DNA from: Actinomucor elegans
Taxonomy: Eukaryota; Mucoromycota; Mucoromycetes; Mucorales; Mucoraceae
DNA length: 64,000 nt
Direction: 5' to 3'
Assembly (NCBI GenBank): GCA_026027325.1
Contig: JAMSLZ010000003.1
Coordinates: 1 to 64,000 of the forward strand
The position numbers and the translations under genes were made by a program. Positions 49,901 to 57,626 of this stretch are shown here, piece by piece. The stretch's first letter is position 1. Each line of letters opens with the position of its first letter. Under the pieces are notes generated by a model. It saw only the letters and a program-made list of their open reading frames with translations, was not told where the DNA came from and ran no database searches.

Positions 49901-50386
49901 AGTAACATCACCAAGGCGTGCATTGAAGTCACCGCAGATAATAGTATCAGAATGAAGAGGCAGTGAATTCAGAGAAGAGAGCACCAGATCACGAGAGAGA
50001 CTGGGTGGAAAGTAGACACAATGCACATTGACTTTGTCAACCTTGATCGACAGAGTATATGCATTGTAAGACGGAAGTTGAGAGACAGTAAAAGGACAGT
50101 GAGGAGAGATGAGAGCAGTGACACCACCTGAGCCGCGTCCATTGGCATTAGTGACAGTTTGACCGTACAGATGATATTGAGACCAATCGGTAGGGATCAA
50201 CCCAGAGGTAAGCCAAGTTTCAGTAATCAGGAGGATATCACAAGAGAGAGCATGAGAGAGTACATCGTGGATGGTAGTGACCCGAAGACCATTGGCATTC
50301 CACAATGCAAGAGAGAAGGAGCGGACAGGATTGTTCAAAGGAGTGACAGGAGTAGCAGAAATGAAAGGAGGGACTGAAGATGTCAT
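46988..50386 (-). CDS. LINE-A ORF2: endonuclease/reverse transcriptase (A9, intact)
   Basis: A 1132-residue protein with the same architecture as A3: endonuclease motifs (W-N-A-N-G-L, I-T-E-T-W-L, G-D-F-N-A-R-L-G, G-S-D-H-R), RT with F-K-K-G-D, D-I-K-A-A-Y-D-T-V, L-Q-G-S-V-L-S-P and F-A-D-D, and a C-terminal C-P-C ... D-H-F-V-F-D-C. It is very close to A4 without the frameshift. The 3' 73 nt of the ORF are also duplicated in A8. It is a candidate source of the enzymatic activity for C elements and truncated copies. Confidence 0.93.
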   Translation of the reverse strand: MTSSVPPFISATPVTPLNNPVRSFSLALWNANGLRVTTIHDVLSHALSCDILLITETWLTSGLIPTDWSQYHLYGQTVTNANGRGSGGVTALISPHCPFTVSQLPSYNAYTLSIKVDKVNVHCVYFPPSLSRDLVLSSLNSLPLHSDTIICGDFNARLGDVTGDSATNPRGLALLPWIEERNLSVLNSSLAYGIDTYCTFRNGAVASSIIDLFLTNIGGSGMVSPSLSVATDLSLGSDHRLLQLGFEYIAVSGGSSGVGDSSVLAPRRTWNLSRLAESEPLALFHTRFRCLVAPLKDILAGLVGSPPDARPPIDSLNASLNECLYQAMDASIGSKAPRPGHWKKYWTADLEAAARERDRLYCRWRHSFGVDKAYYWHLHLQAHKSFRRAVAAAKRLSWKNFCASLEKDFTKATATMARLKRRKESTATYSHPDGPQASVDTMASHLASVYDGSLLVTASRPSFDSDFALETPYMVDDEVADSLFSVEELVFHIKKLPNRKAPGPDHIKAEMLKAVAELLAPVLSLLFLVCFQWSYTPSIWRQAQVFPIFKKGDADDPANYRPISLTSVMRKLFEISLSSCLYEHSPALDLAQGGFRPQRSPLDQALCLHDLMHDYFLAHHHYPVVAFLDIKAAYDTVDRRVIWDALANSSLPRAVLGLLVNLFDDVSISVLINNHSSAAFAPATGVLQGSVLSPHLYSLYINSLPGLLRSTASATASKVSPPGTMSYVPVNCLLFADDVAIFGSKYEVQEMLDLAADHSKSLGYRWNPTKCAVLNAPSVTSSTSTNFRLTLYGVALPSVDEFTYLGMPFSKKGLFGPGILAKRSGGAIKTMALLNSVGVNRNGFSLLLCARLYTAFIRPKFEYGLAISRLSATDFTALDQLQNRLVGMFVGSRWFNVAKHLTCIPSMKHRYNVLVTKYALRSQWLPDDCLVSMLNSGDSGIPYTRLEKLLKCNSMYLALPNPVPTVSRLRSWFSQYWQNLFDDQMAAAATSGRSVLLRACRPCTSRPDPILYLPMSRTARSRLVRWRLGRFTNRDELCPCFSGSRLSRDHFVFDCRGIDPSLFSQLPDTPPDVNAIDHALNCLPTKASAGPPPFWPALLELLYVIDTLCHPLATLVHDPDPGDAWFAATPTT

Positions 50387-51330
50387 TATTGTGACATTTC
50401 AGTATCGCTATCACCAGAGATGTCTTTACCAGAGCGACGGAAGGCAAAAGCAGCCTTCTTAGGACCTTGTTCAGCAAGCCGGCGACGAGCATCCACCATG
50501 ACATGGTCAAGAGTTTCATCATCCATCCATCCTTTCTCAACAAAGGAGCGACCAACAGAGGAGACGAGCAAGGGACGTACAAAGGACAATGTATTGATGC
50601 ATCGAGAGTGAACGATTTTGGCCATTTCATTAGCCCTAGCATCCAGTGAAAGAGAGTCATAGCGTGGATCAGCTAAATGGGCAGGGTCCAACGGATCAAA
50701 ATCCTTGATAAATTCGGCTTCGGCAATAGTCATAAGCTCAGTGAACCTGTCTACATACTGAGTATGTAACAAGATACCAATGACACCAGAGGCGGGGAAA
50801 CAGACATCAATCACACGGCCAGTGTCAACACCAGCACGACGGAGACGGGACCGGACTTCCAAACGGTCAAACTTGCGAGAGCGACCAAGATACACGTAGG
50901 TAAAACCTTGTGGGCCCTGGGCTTCTGCGGTCTTGAACACACGGGCAGCAGCAATGCGTTTCTTCAGCGAAACAGAACCAGAATTCTTACTCTTTTGGCG
51001 AGTAGGAGCAGCGGCAACAGAAGCAAATGTGGGTTTAGCCACTTTTACTTCAGGGGAGACTTGAGAATTAACCAATGGCTGATCAACATTGGCAATGGGA
51101 TTCGAGATTTTGGACATGAGCTTTGAGATCTCGGTACGTAATTGCTGGTTTTCATCAGCAAGGGCTTGTTTTTCTGACTGTAAGGTTTGAATCGTGTCTT
51201 TCAAAGCTTGAAGCTCTTGGAAAACAGTTTGGTGTTGTTGCACTTGTTGAACGACAGAAAAGACCATTTGCTGCAATTGCATTTGGTCAATTAGGCCAGA
51301 TGGCTCAGAGGCATGTTGAACATTGGACAT
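50386..51330 (-). CDS. LINE-A ORF1 (A9, intact)
   Basis: A 314-residue ORF1 almost identical to that of A4 (one Asp-to-Gly in E-Q-G-P-K-K-A and one Trp-to-Arg are visible). It has a coiled coil followed by the conserved core and the TAATG junction with ORF2. The leader upstream (51331-51511) has no ORF. Confidence 0.88.
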   Translation of the reverse strand: MSNVQHASEPSGLIDQMQLQQMVFSVVQQVQQHQTVFQELQALKDTIQTLQSEKQALADENQQLRTEISKLMSKISNPIANVDQPLVNSQVSPEVKVAKPTFASVAAAPTRQKSKNSGSVSLKKRIAAARVFKTAEAQGPQGFTYVYLGRSRKFDRLEVRSRLRRAGVDTGRVIDVCFPASGVIGILLHTQYVDRFTELMTIAEAEFIKDFDPLDPAHLADPRYDSLSLDARANEMAKIVHSRCINTLSFVRPLLVSSVGRSFVEKGWMDDETLDHVMVDARRRLAEQGPKKAAFAFRRSGKDISGDSDTEMSQ

Positions 51331-51511
51331 TTCGAAATGGAGAAAACTTCAAGATGTCGAAAACTTGATGAAATGTTCTGAAAAAAAAACTGCAGATAGT
51401 ACTCGGCGAGGCGAAGATGGATGTGCAATTTTTATAGATGGATGTATAGTAGTTGTTGAGATATTCGGCTTTGAAAAAGTGGATTTTTGAAAAAAGTTTT
51501 CAAAAGCGAAA

Positions 51512-51921
51512 TGTCAGTCTTGCAGATGGCAAAGATGTTTACTTTTTAATAATAGAAAATCACGTGTTTTGAAATCACGCAGCCAATAGAATAATTGAAT
51601 GTAACTTGAGGTAAGTACAGGACTTGGAAATATTTTATAAGATAAGAGATGATGTTTATTTTGATGTGTTCTAAAAGCTATTTATACTATTTTGAATGTT
51701 ATATGTTTGTTATAAATCATATGTTAAATTATACAATATATGACGATAAAAATGCTTAATAATATATATATCATTGTGAATAGCGTGATAAACTTTATAT
51801 GTCTTTTCGTCTCCTGACATTTTGTAAAATCGGTTTGAAATGCCTTTTCCTCTTTTGTGCCTTTTGGAGTCGTACTTCTAAATGCAGCGGAACGTCTTGC
51901 ATTAATTCGTCTGGCGCGACA
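51512..51921 (-). repeat. 3' LTR of gypsy Z
   Basis: 410 bp, TGTCGCGCC ... GACTGACA on the minus strand, with TG...CA ends. The last about 42 codons of the polyprotein extend into it. Confidence 0.8.
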
Positions 51922-52943
51922 TTACCCCCTTCCAAGCTTTGTGTTCGTCCCTGAACACTTGGGAAGCTGACCATTGGACTAGAGTGAGGACCCATGATTA
52001 GTTGATTCGGCATTTCATCTATATTTTTCGAGAATGTCGTAGGAGCAGACATAGACTTTGATACATCAGACAACTTGACGTCACTAGGAGACTTCACTTC
52101 ACACTGAGATAACTTGGGAGCAGACATAGCCATTGGTGCCACACTTGAATCCGAATATGCTTGTGATAATAAACTAGGTGGATAATTGCTAAGTGGTAAA
52201 TCTTCCACATCAGTCACACCAGTCAATTCGGATTCAGCCCCATCTTCTTCAGTCGATTTCGTAATTTCAACAGGTTCTTTAACCATTAGTTCTTCAATGG
52301 GGTCAACATGATCATCAGGGATTACAACAGGAACCTTTGAATTTGCACTATCCTCGACAGTATTTGTTTGTACACCACCTGTAGACACTGGCGTCATTTC
52401 CTTCATGATTGTATTATATTCTCGACGCGCCGAAGTGGGATCATACCAAGGTTCGGTAGGTCGTTCACCACGAGCAGGTTTAAGACGATCGACATGTACT
52501 AATGACTTTAATGGCTCACCGGACAACGTTTGCAGCTTGTAAGTATCGAAATCAGTATACCTTTCAACTATAATAAAAGGGCCTTTAAATCTAGGTTCTA
52601 AGCCAAAACGTCCTTCATGAGTCAACATCACCATGTCACCAGTTTCGAAACTTAGTTTCTTAATAGCAGCATCCCATTTCTTTTTATCTTTTTCAGCCAT
52701 GGCCTTCAACTTGAATTCCGCAGCAGCTCGATGTTGACCAAGCTTCTCCAGTTCGCGAGACGTATAATCAGCCACTGTGCGTGGATCTTTGAAAGTTTCA
52801 GTATCAATATATGGCTGAAGTGCATCACCAGGGAGACGCGGTTCTCGACCATAGGTAAGGTAAAACGGACTGAAGCCAGTTGTGGAATGTACTCTTACAC
52901 GACAAGCCCATAATGCAGTATTCACGAAGTCATCCCATCTATG
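51795..52943 (-). CDS. Integrase C-terminal fragment of gypsy Z
   Basis: About 382 residues of a Ty3/gypsy polyprotein, beginning within the integrase catalytic core (H-R-W-D-D-F-V-N-T-A and F-Y-L-T-Y-G-R-E-P-R-L-P). The GPY-type module follows (F-K-G-P-F-I-I-V-E-R-Y ... V-H-V-D-R-L-K-P), then a long acidic Ser/Pro-rich tail crossing the polypurine tract (E-G-G-N-V) into the LTR. No chromodomain is present, so this lineage is distinct from X1, W and X2. The upstream end is removed by RCD-3, so it is a fragment. Confidence 0.88.
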   Translation of the reverse strand, partial: HRWDDFVNTALWACRVRVHSTTGFSPFYLTYGREPRLPGDALQPYIDTETFKDPRTVADYTSRELEKLGQHRAAAEFKLKAMAEKDKKKWDAAIKKLSFETGDMVMLTHEGRFGLEPRFKGPFIIVERYTDFDTYKLQTLSGEPLKSLVHVDRLKPARGERPTEPWYDPTSARREYNTIMKEMTPVSTGGVQTNTVEDSANSKVPVVIPDDHVDPIEELMVKEPVEITKSTEEDGAESELTGVTDVEDLPLSNYPPSLLSQAYSDSSVAPMAMSAPKLSQCEVKSPSDVKLSDVSKSMSAPTTFSKNIDEMPNQLIMGPHSSPMVSFPSVQGRTQSLEGGNVAPDELMQDVPLHLEVRLQKAQKRKRHFKPILQNVRRRKDI

Positions 52944-53174
52944 ACGGATATCTACAATTAATATATCTTTTAAATCTATTGTATATGTCCTATTTTTTTT
53001 TAATATATCCATATATTTTATAATTTATAACTTTTTTTCATGAATTAAAATTATTATTAAGTATAATAAACATTATCAAGAAGGCAACTGTTCCATTTTG
53101 CATGAAAAAGCAATATTATATTTATGCTTTCTCCTAATATACGTACCAAATTTATATGAAACAAGATGTCCGTC
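52944..53174 (+). repeat. RCD-3 left direct terminal repeat
   Basis: 231 bp, related to the RCD-1 repeats. On the minus strand it codes for a peptide with R-R-K-H-K-Y-N-I-A-F ending in M-E-Q-L-P-S and a stop. Confidence 0.87.
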
Positions 53175-53195
53175 TTCTATAACATTTTAAATTAG

Positions 53196-54638
53196 TTACT
53201 TACTATTCCAATATATATTAATACAATCAAAACTATTAAATTTACTGTAATGTATCCATGAATTATCCTCATCACTGTAGTTTTGCCATTTCACAAGGTA
53301 ATAACTATCTTCGACTATTAACCCTTTATGATCCAAAATAGTTTCAATTTCATAACTTTCATTATTATCTATATCTATTTCCAAGTCCATTTTCTCATTA
53401 TTATAAATATTATTATTTTTAAAATGAGCAATATTTGATAATTCTAATCCTAAAAATTGTTGCTGTAATAATTTCATTTTATCTAAATTGTTTATTCTTT
53501 CATTTAACTTTGGAAGTGATTTATAATTTTCATTATTATTCAAAATATCATTTTTGTATTTAAAATCAAAGCTATCATTAATCCAATATGAATGAAAATC
53601 ACTATGTTCTATATTGTTTAGTTTAATATATTTTTTTAAATTAAAAAGGACACATGCAATTTTTAGTTGAATATTATATATATTTATATTAGTAGTTAAA
53701 AAAGGTTTTTTGTTATTTAATCTTTTAAAGATACATCCCAAATCTGAGAAAGTTTTTTCCATTTTAGACCGAAAACTTCCAAATTGATCGTTATAATTTA
53801 TTTCAATTTCATTTAAGTTTATATTTTTATCTTTTCTGATAGGATATACGAAGTTATAGTCATTTAGATCAGAACTATTTATTATATTATCTACGTATAG
53901 GCTATATCCTCCATCTAATGCAATACAATCCATCAAATTTAGTTTATTTTCAATATTCATATTTATAAGCATAGATCCATCATTATTAGTACTACATGGT
54001 TGACTGTCTGATACAAATAATACCATACCATTTGTATCTATTGCAACTTGTGTTCTAAACCCATTTTTTTTAAGTTTGTAACTATAATATATGGATTTAT
54101 CTTCTGCACCATATACCATACCTCTTTTATCATGGCCGTCTAAATGTATTGTTACTTGATTAAACAAATCTGGATTCTCTATCATTCCATTTAAAAGTCT
54201 AATTTTTATATTTGAAAACATGTTTTGTAAAGAAAAACTTAAAATCTTATTTAATTTTAACATTCTATCTGATGAATAAAATTGTCTGTATATTTGATGA
54301 AAAGTACTTTTTGATATATAATCATCCATATCTTCAATTGATATATTCTCTACTATAAAATATAATATCAATAAGCCTTTTTCTATATTATTATATGGTC
54401 CTCTATAATCTCTATCTCCAAATAATATAACTAGGAAGAAATAAACAGGTATTATTCCTAACTTTTCTAATAAAATCTTTTTAATTTCTTTGATCTTTTT
54501 AATAGATATAATCTTTTTAGTGTGATATTTTTTTTGTTCAATCTCTGGCCAACCATAATTTAAAAATTTCCAATAATCATTTGTTAGAATCTGATACTCC
54601 ATTAATAAAGTATCCTTAACATTATTAATATTATCCAT
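53196..54638 (-). CDS. Chromodomain-fused DDE transposase (RCD-3, intact)
   Basis: 480 residues from the ATG at 54638, the first after AAAATTGA; the frame is open about ten codons further without an ATG. Proposed catalytic residues are Asp167 (H-L-D-G-H-D), Asp242 (A-L-D-G-G-Y) and Glu294 (S-F-R-S-K-M-E-K-T-F), the DDE_Tnp_4/Harbinger-like pattern. The C-terminal chromodomain starts near 427 (S-Y-E-I-E-T-I-L-D-H-K ... Y-Y-L-V-K-W-Q-N-Y ... N-S-W). It is clearly homologous to the RCD-2 protein along its whole length but diverged, and is the intact counterpart of the RCD-1 remnant. The stop lies just inside the left repeat boundary. Confidence 0.85.
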   Translation of the reverse strand: MDNINNVKDTLLMEYQILTNDYWKFLNYGWPEIEQKKYHTKKIISIKKIKEIKKILLEKLGIIPVYFFLVILFGDRDYRGPYNNIEKGLLILYFIVENISIEDMDDYISKSTFHQIYRQFYSSDRMLKLNKILSFSLQNMFSNIKIRLLNGMIENPDLFNQVTIHLDGHDKRGMVYGAEDKSIYYSYKLKKNGFRTQVAIDTNGMVLFVSDSQPCSTNNDGSMLINMNIENKLNLMDCIALDGGYSLYVDNIINSSDLNDYNFVYPIRKDKNINLNEIEINYNDQFGSFRSKMEKTFSDLGCIFKRLNNKKPFLTTNINIYNIQLKIACVLFNLKKYIKLNNIEHSDFHSYWINDSFDFKYKNDILNNNENYKSLPKLNERINNLDKMKLLQQQFLGLELSNIAHFKNNNIYNNEKMDLEIDIDNNESYEIETILDHKGLIVEDSYYLVKWQNYSDEDNSWIHYSKFNSFDCINIYWNSK

Positions 54639-54665
54639 TTGTTCTTTTTTATATTGAGATAAATT

Positions 54666-54673
54666 CAATTTTT
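54666..54673 (-). promoter_or_regulatory. AAAATTGA motif upstream of RCD-3 transposase
   Basis: An exact octamer 27 nt before the ATG at 54638. Confidence 0.47.
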
Positions 54674-55050
54674 TATAACTTAAAATAAAATTAATAATAA
54701 TATATATACATTATTATGTTTTAGAAAACATTTTTTATTTTGAAAAGTTTGAAGTAATTCTAAAATTTATTAATTTTATATTTTGCTTAGTCAGCAAAAT
54801 TGTAAAATCAATTATTTTTTTTGAACTTTTTATTAATAGACAGATTTATAAATATTTTGTGTTACACAAAATATAATAAATCCTAATTGTTTTAAAGAAA
54901 TAGAAAATATAAAAAGTTCACAAATTGTGAACATTTTTAATTTTCATGGAATGACAAACAAATTGATAATTTGAAAAGAATTGTAGTGTTAAGCTGATTT
55001 TATAATTCAGAATTTTATAGCAACAGAAACATTTCTCTATGGTTATAGTA
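54674..55050. other. RCD-3 region between transposase and right repeat
   Basis: AT-rich, with no credible ORF. Several short inverted words (TTTTGTGTTACACAAAAT near 54860, TTCACAAATTGTGAA near 54917) could be protein-binding or subterminal repeat sites. Confidence 0.4.
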
Positions 55051-55282
55051 GACGGATATCTACAATTAATATATCTTTTAAATCTATTGTATATGTCCTA
55101 TTTTTTTTTAATATATCCATATATTTTATAATTTATAACTTTTTTTCATGAATTAAAATTATTATTAAGTATAATAAACATTATCAAGAAGGCAACTGTT
55201 CCATTTTGCATGAAAAAGCAATATTATATTTATGCTTTCTCCTAATATACGTACCAAATTTATATGAAACAAGATGTCCGTC
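55051..55282 (+). repeat. RCD-3 right direct terminal repeat
   Basis: 232 bp, matching the left repeat except for one T in a homopolymer, ending GATGTCCGTC. Confidence 0.87.
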
Positions 55283-56008
55283 AGAGTGAACGAGGTTAGC
55301 CATCTCGTTTTCACGAGCATTGGCTGAGAGAGAAGCATACTTGGGGTCAGCAAGATGGGCTGGGTTTAAAGGATCAAAATCCTTAATGAACTCAGCTTCA
55401 GCCGTAGTCATAAGCTCGGTAAACTTTTCAACATACTGCGTATGTATCAGGACACCAAGGACACCAGTAGCAGGGAAACAGACATCTAACACACGACCAG
55501 TGTCAACACCAGCGCGACGTAACCGAGAGCGGACTTCAGTACGATCAAGTTTGCGAGATCGACCAAGATAAACATAGGTAAAACCCTGAGGACCCTGGGC
55601 CTCAAGGGTTTTGAAGGCGCGAGCAGCGGCTATACGTTTCTTTAGGGAAACGGCAGCAGGGCGAGAGGGGCGGCTGTCCTTTTTTACAGCGGCTGCAGCA
55701 ATGGCAGCGAAAGACCGGGCACCATTTTTTTCCTGGGCGGGAGAAGCGACATCCTGCGGTGGACTACGAGCGGTGGCAGCAGAGAGTTGTGCTCGAAGTT
55801 GGTTATTTTCATTAACCAGAGCCTGGTTTTCGGTTTTGAGTCCAAGAATCTCATTTTTCAAGGTCTGGAGCTCTTCAAATAATGTTTGATGTTGTTGCAC
55901 TTGCTGAACAAGTGAAAACACCATTTGCTGTAGCTGCTGGAACTGCATTGGCTGTTGCATTTGGTCCATTGAGCCAGATGGCTCAGATGCATGTTGAACA
56001 TTGGACAT
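55283..56008 (-). pseudogene. LINE-A ORF1, N-terminal 241 residues (A10)
   Basis: Identical by eye to A3 ORF1 up to N-L-V-H-S, then the frame enters the RCD-3 repeat and ends there. It contains the coiled coil and most of the conserved core. The break is at the RCD-3 boundary. Confidence 0.87.
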
Positions 56009-56196
56009 TTCGAAATGGAGAAAAATTCAAGATGTCGAAAACTTGATGGAATGTTCTGAAAAAAAAACTGCAGATAGTACTTGGCGAGGCGAAGATGGAT
56101 GTGCAATTTTTATAGATGGATGTATTGTAGTTGTTGAGATATTCGGCTTTGAAAAAGTGGATTTTTGAAAAAAGTTTTCAAAAGCGAAAGAAGAGT
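55283..56196 (-). mobile_element. LINE-A copy A10, 5' fragment (ORF1 part and leader)
   Basis: Only the 5' leader and most of ORF1 remain; the rest is replaced by RCD-3 and gypsy Z. It matches the A3 sublineage rather than A4/A9. Confidence 0.88.
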
Positions 56197-56909
56197 GGGG
56201 ATGTAGCTCAGTTTAAAGATTTTGTTTATTGATAGTATTCTATACGCATTCGCTCTATGGAGCATTTAGTTGCAATACCAGGAGCAAAGCAGCAAAAAGT
56301 CTATATTATAGGTTGTACAATAAATCCTAAGCTCCTAATGGAGGTTTAGACCAAACTATAAAAAGACAACAAAAAACTACGGGAAAGAAAAGAAGAACAT
56401 AAAAAAGATGAAAGATGAGAAGCAGCAGAAGATTGGGGGTGGGAACTGTTCACATGGGGAACACCTCGACAGACACACCGCAGCCAAACCAAAAGACATA
56501 CACCAACATCCGGGAATCCACAAAAAAAGCAAGAAAAAAAGGAGAGAACAAGAAGCAAAAGCAAACAGCGTTGGAAAGGGTACTAGGACCAGAAGAAAAG
56601 AAAGATCAAGAGAGAGAGGGAGAGAGAAAAAGGAAAACGACTAAAGCGGCAAGCAAGAGAAAAAACGGGGGAATTACTCGGTCATCATCTCCGCTTCTTC
56701 CACTTGAGAGATAGTCGGAGAGGGGACGCGAGACAACAGAGACGCAGTTTCCTTGTCATGATGAAGGAGATAGCTTAGGTAGCACAAGCGCTGTTTCCTT
56801 GCTAACCTCTTTTCATCAGAGGGTGGACTTGAGGAGGAGCTGGTGGGACCAGGAGGAGAAGAAGCAGAGCGGGCAGCGAGTTCTTCAGCCAAAATGGAAT
56901 CGAATTGCT
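56197..56909 (-). mobile_element. C2: ORF1-only LINE, 3' fragment
   Basis: Nearly identical to the 3' part of C1: tRNA-like terminus, 3' UTR of about 475 nt, then directly the ORF1 C-terminus. It is cut by the LTR of X2 at 56910. This independent copy supports the ORF1-only structure. Confidence 0.87.
56674..56909 (-). pseudogene. C2 ORF1, C-terminal fragment
   Basis: The last about 78 residues, including Q-F-D-S-I-L-A-E-E-L-A-A-R and the Ser/Pro-rich tail ending E-A-E-M-M-T-E, matching C1. The upstream part is removed by the X2 LTR. Confidence 0.85.
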
Positions 56910-57413
56910 TGTTATATCCGGTGCTAAAGACGAAGGATATAATTTAAAATACAATAATAAAAGAATAGACAGTCAATGGAATCAGCTATCCTGATAGTAA
57001 AAGTTATTCTAATGTTTTATTCACAATTCAAAATCAAGTCTTCTTTATATACATTTCATCAGAGCTTGATAGTGTAGCATTCAATATCTATCAGCACGCA
57101 TGGCCGTACAACGGAGTCCAATCCCAGCAGCCACTAATAAGCCTTTCAACCACGCATTGTTGTAATTGTATAACCCACGCGTTATTCGATATTCAGGTCT
57201 TATCTTGAGATACACTCGATACTACTCGATAGTATGATGCCGCGTGTTTCTTGTAAGGATTATTGGCTAATAGTTCTAAGGATGACACATCGCTTGTATT
57301 TATGCAGGCCTCGTTAATCTGATTGGGTTATCAGATAGAGTCCGTGTATGACATAAATGAACAGTTGATTCCTTACTATTATGTCGATGCAAAATAGTAG
57401 GTGGAATACAACA
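56910..57413 (-). repeat. 3' LTR of X2
   Basis: 504 bp, TGTTGTATTCC ... GGATATAACA on the minus strand, inserted in C2 ORF1. Its terminal words are like those of the X1 LTR. Confidence 0.85.
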
Positions 57414-57626
57414 TTGCCCCCTTCCAGATGAGGTCATCACCTTAGAAGTATCTTTGTATTAAAGATGTAATAATCATAAGAACGAAAGGATAGGATGTAA
57501 GCATTGTGTTAGATGTAAGATCGTGTGTAATGTAAACTGTCATAAAAAACCTTGTAAAAAACCATTATAGGAAAAAAGTAACATAAGGGAAAAGACAATT
57601 ACACTTGCAGAGTGCAATTAAGCAAC

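Larger units (their letters stand above)
46660..51511 (-). mobile_element. LINE-A copy A9, full-length and apparently intact
   Basis: Complete from the tRNA-like 3' end to the leader, with both ORFs open. Its last few 5' nucleotides after GCGAAA are replaced by the LTR of gypsy remnant Z at 51512. Confidence 0.92.
51512..52943 (-). mobile_element. Ty3/gypsy remnant Z: 3' LTR and integrase C-terminus
   Basis: On the minus strand: integrase tail, polypurine tract GGAAGGGGGTAA (about 51922-51934), then an LTR. The element is cut at 52943 by RCD-3 and its remaining pol, gag and 5' LTR are absent. Its LTR interrupts the 5' end of LINE-A copy A9. Confidence 0.88.
52944..55282 (-). mobile_element. 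RCD-3: chromodomain-DDE transposon without Rep gene
   Basis: 2339 bp with 231/232-bp direct repeats and inverted outer edges GACGGATATC ... GATGTCCGTC. It encodes an intact transposase but no Rep-like ORF, whose place next to the left repeat is missing. Flanks differ (gypsy Z at left, LINE-A ORF1 at right) and there is no matching 3-bp duplication (TAT against AGA), so this copy marks a rearrangement. Confidence 0.85.
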
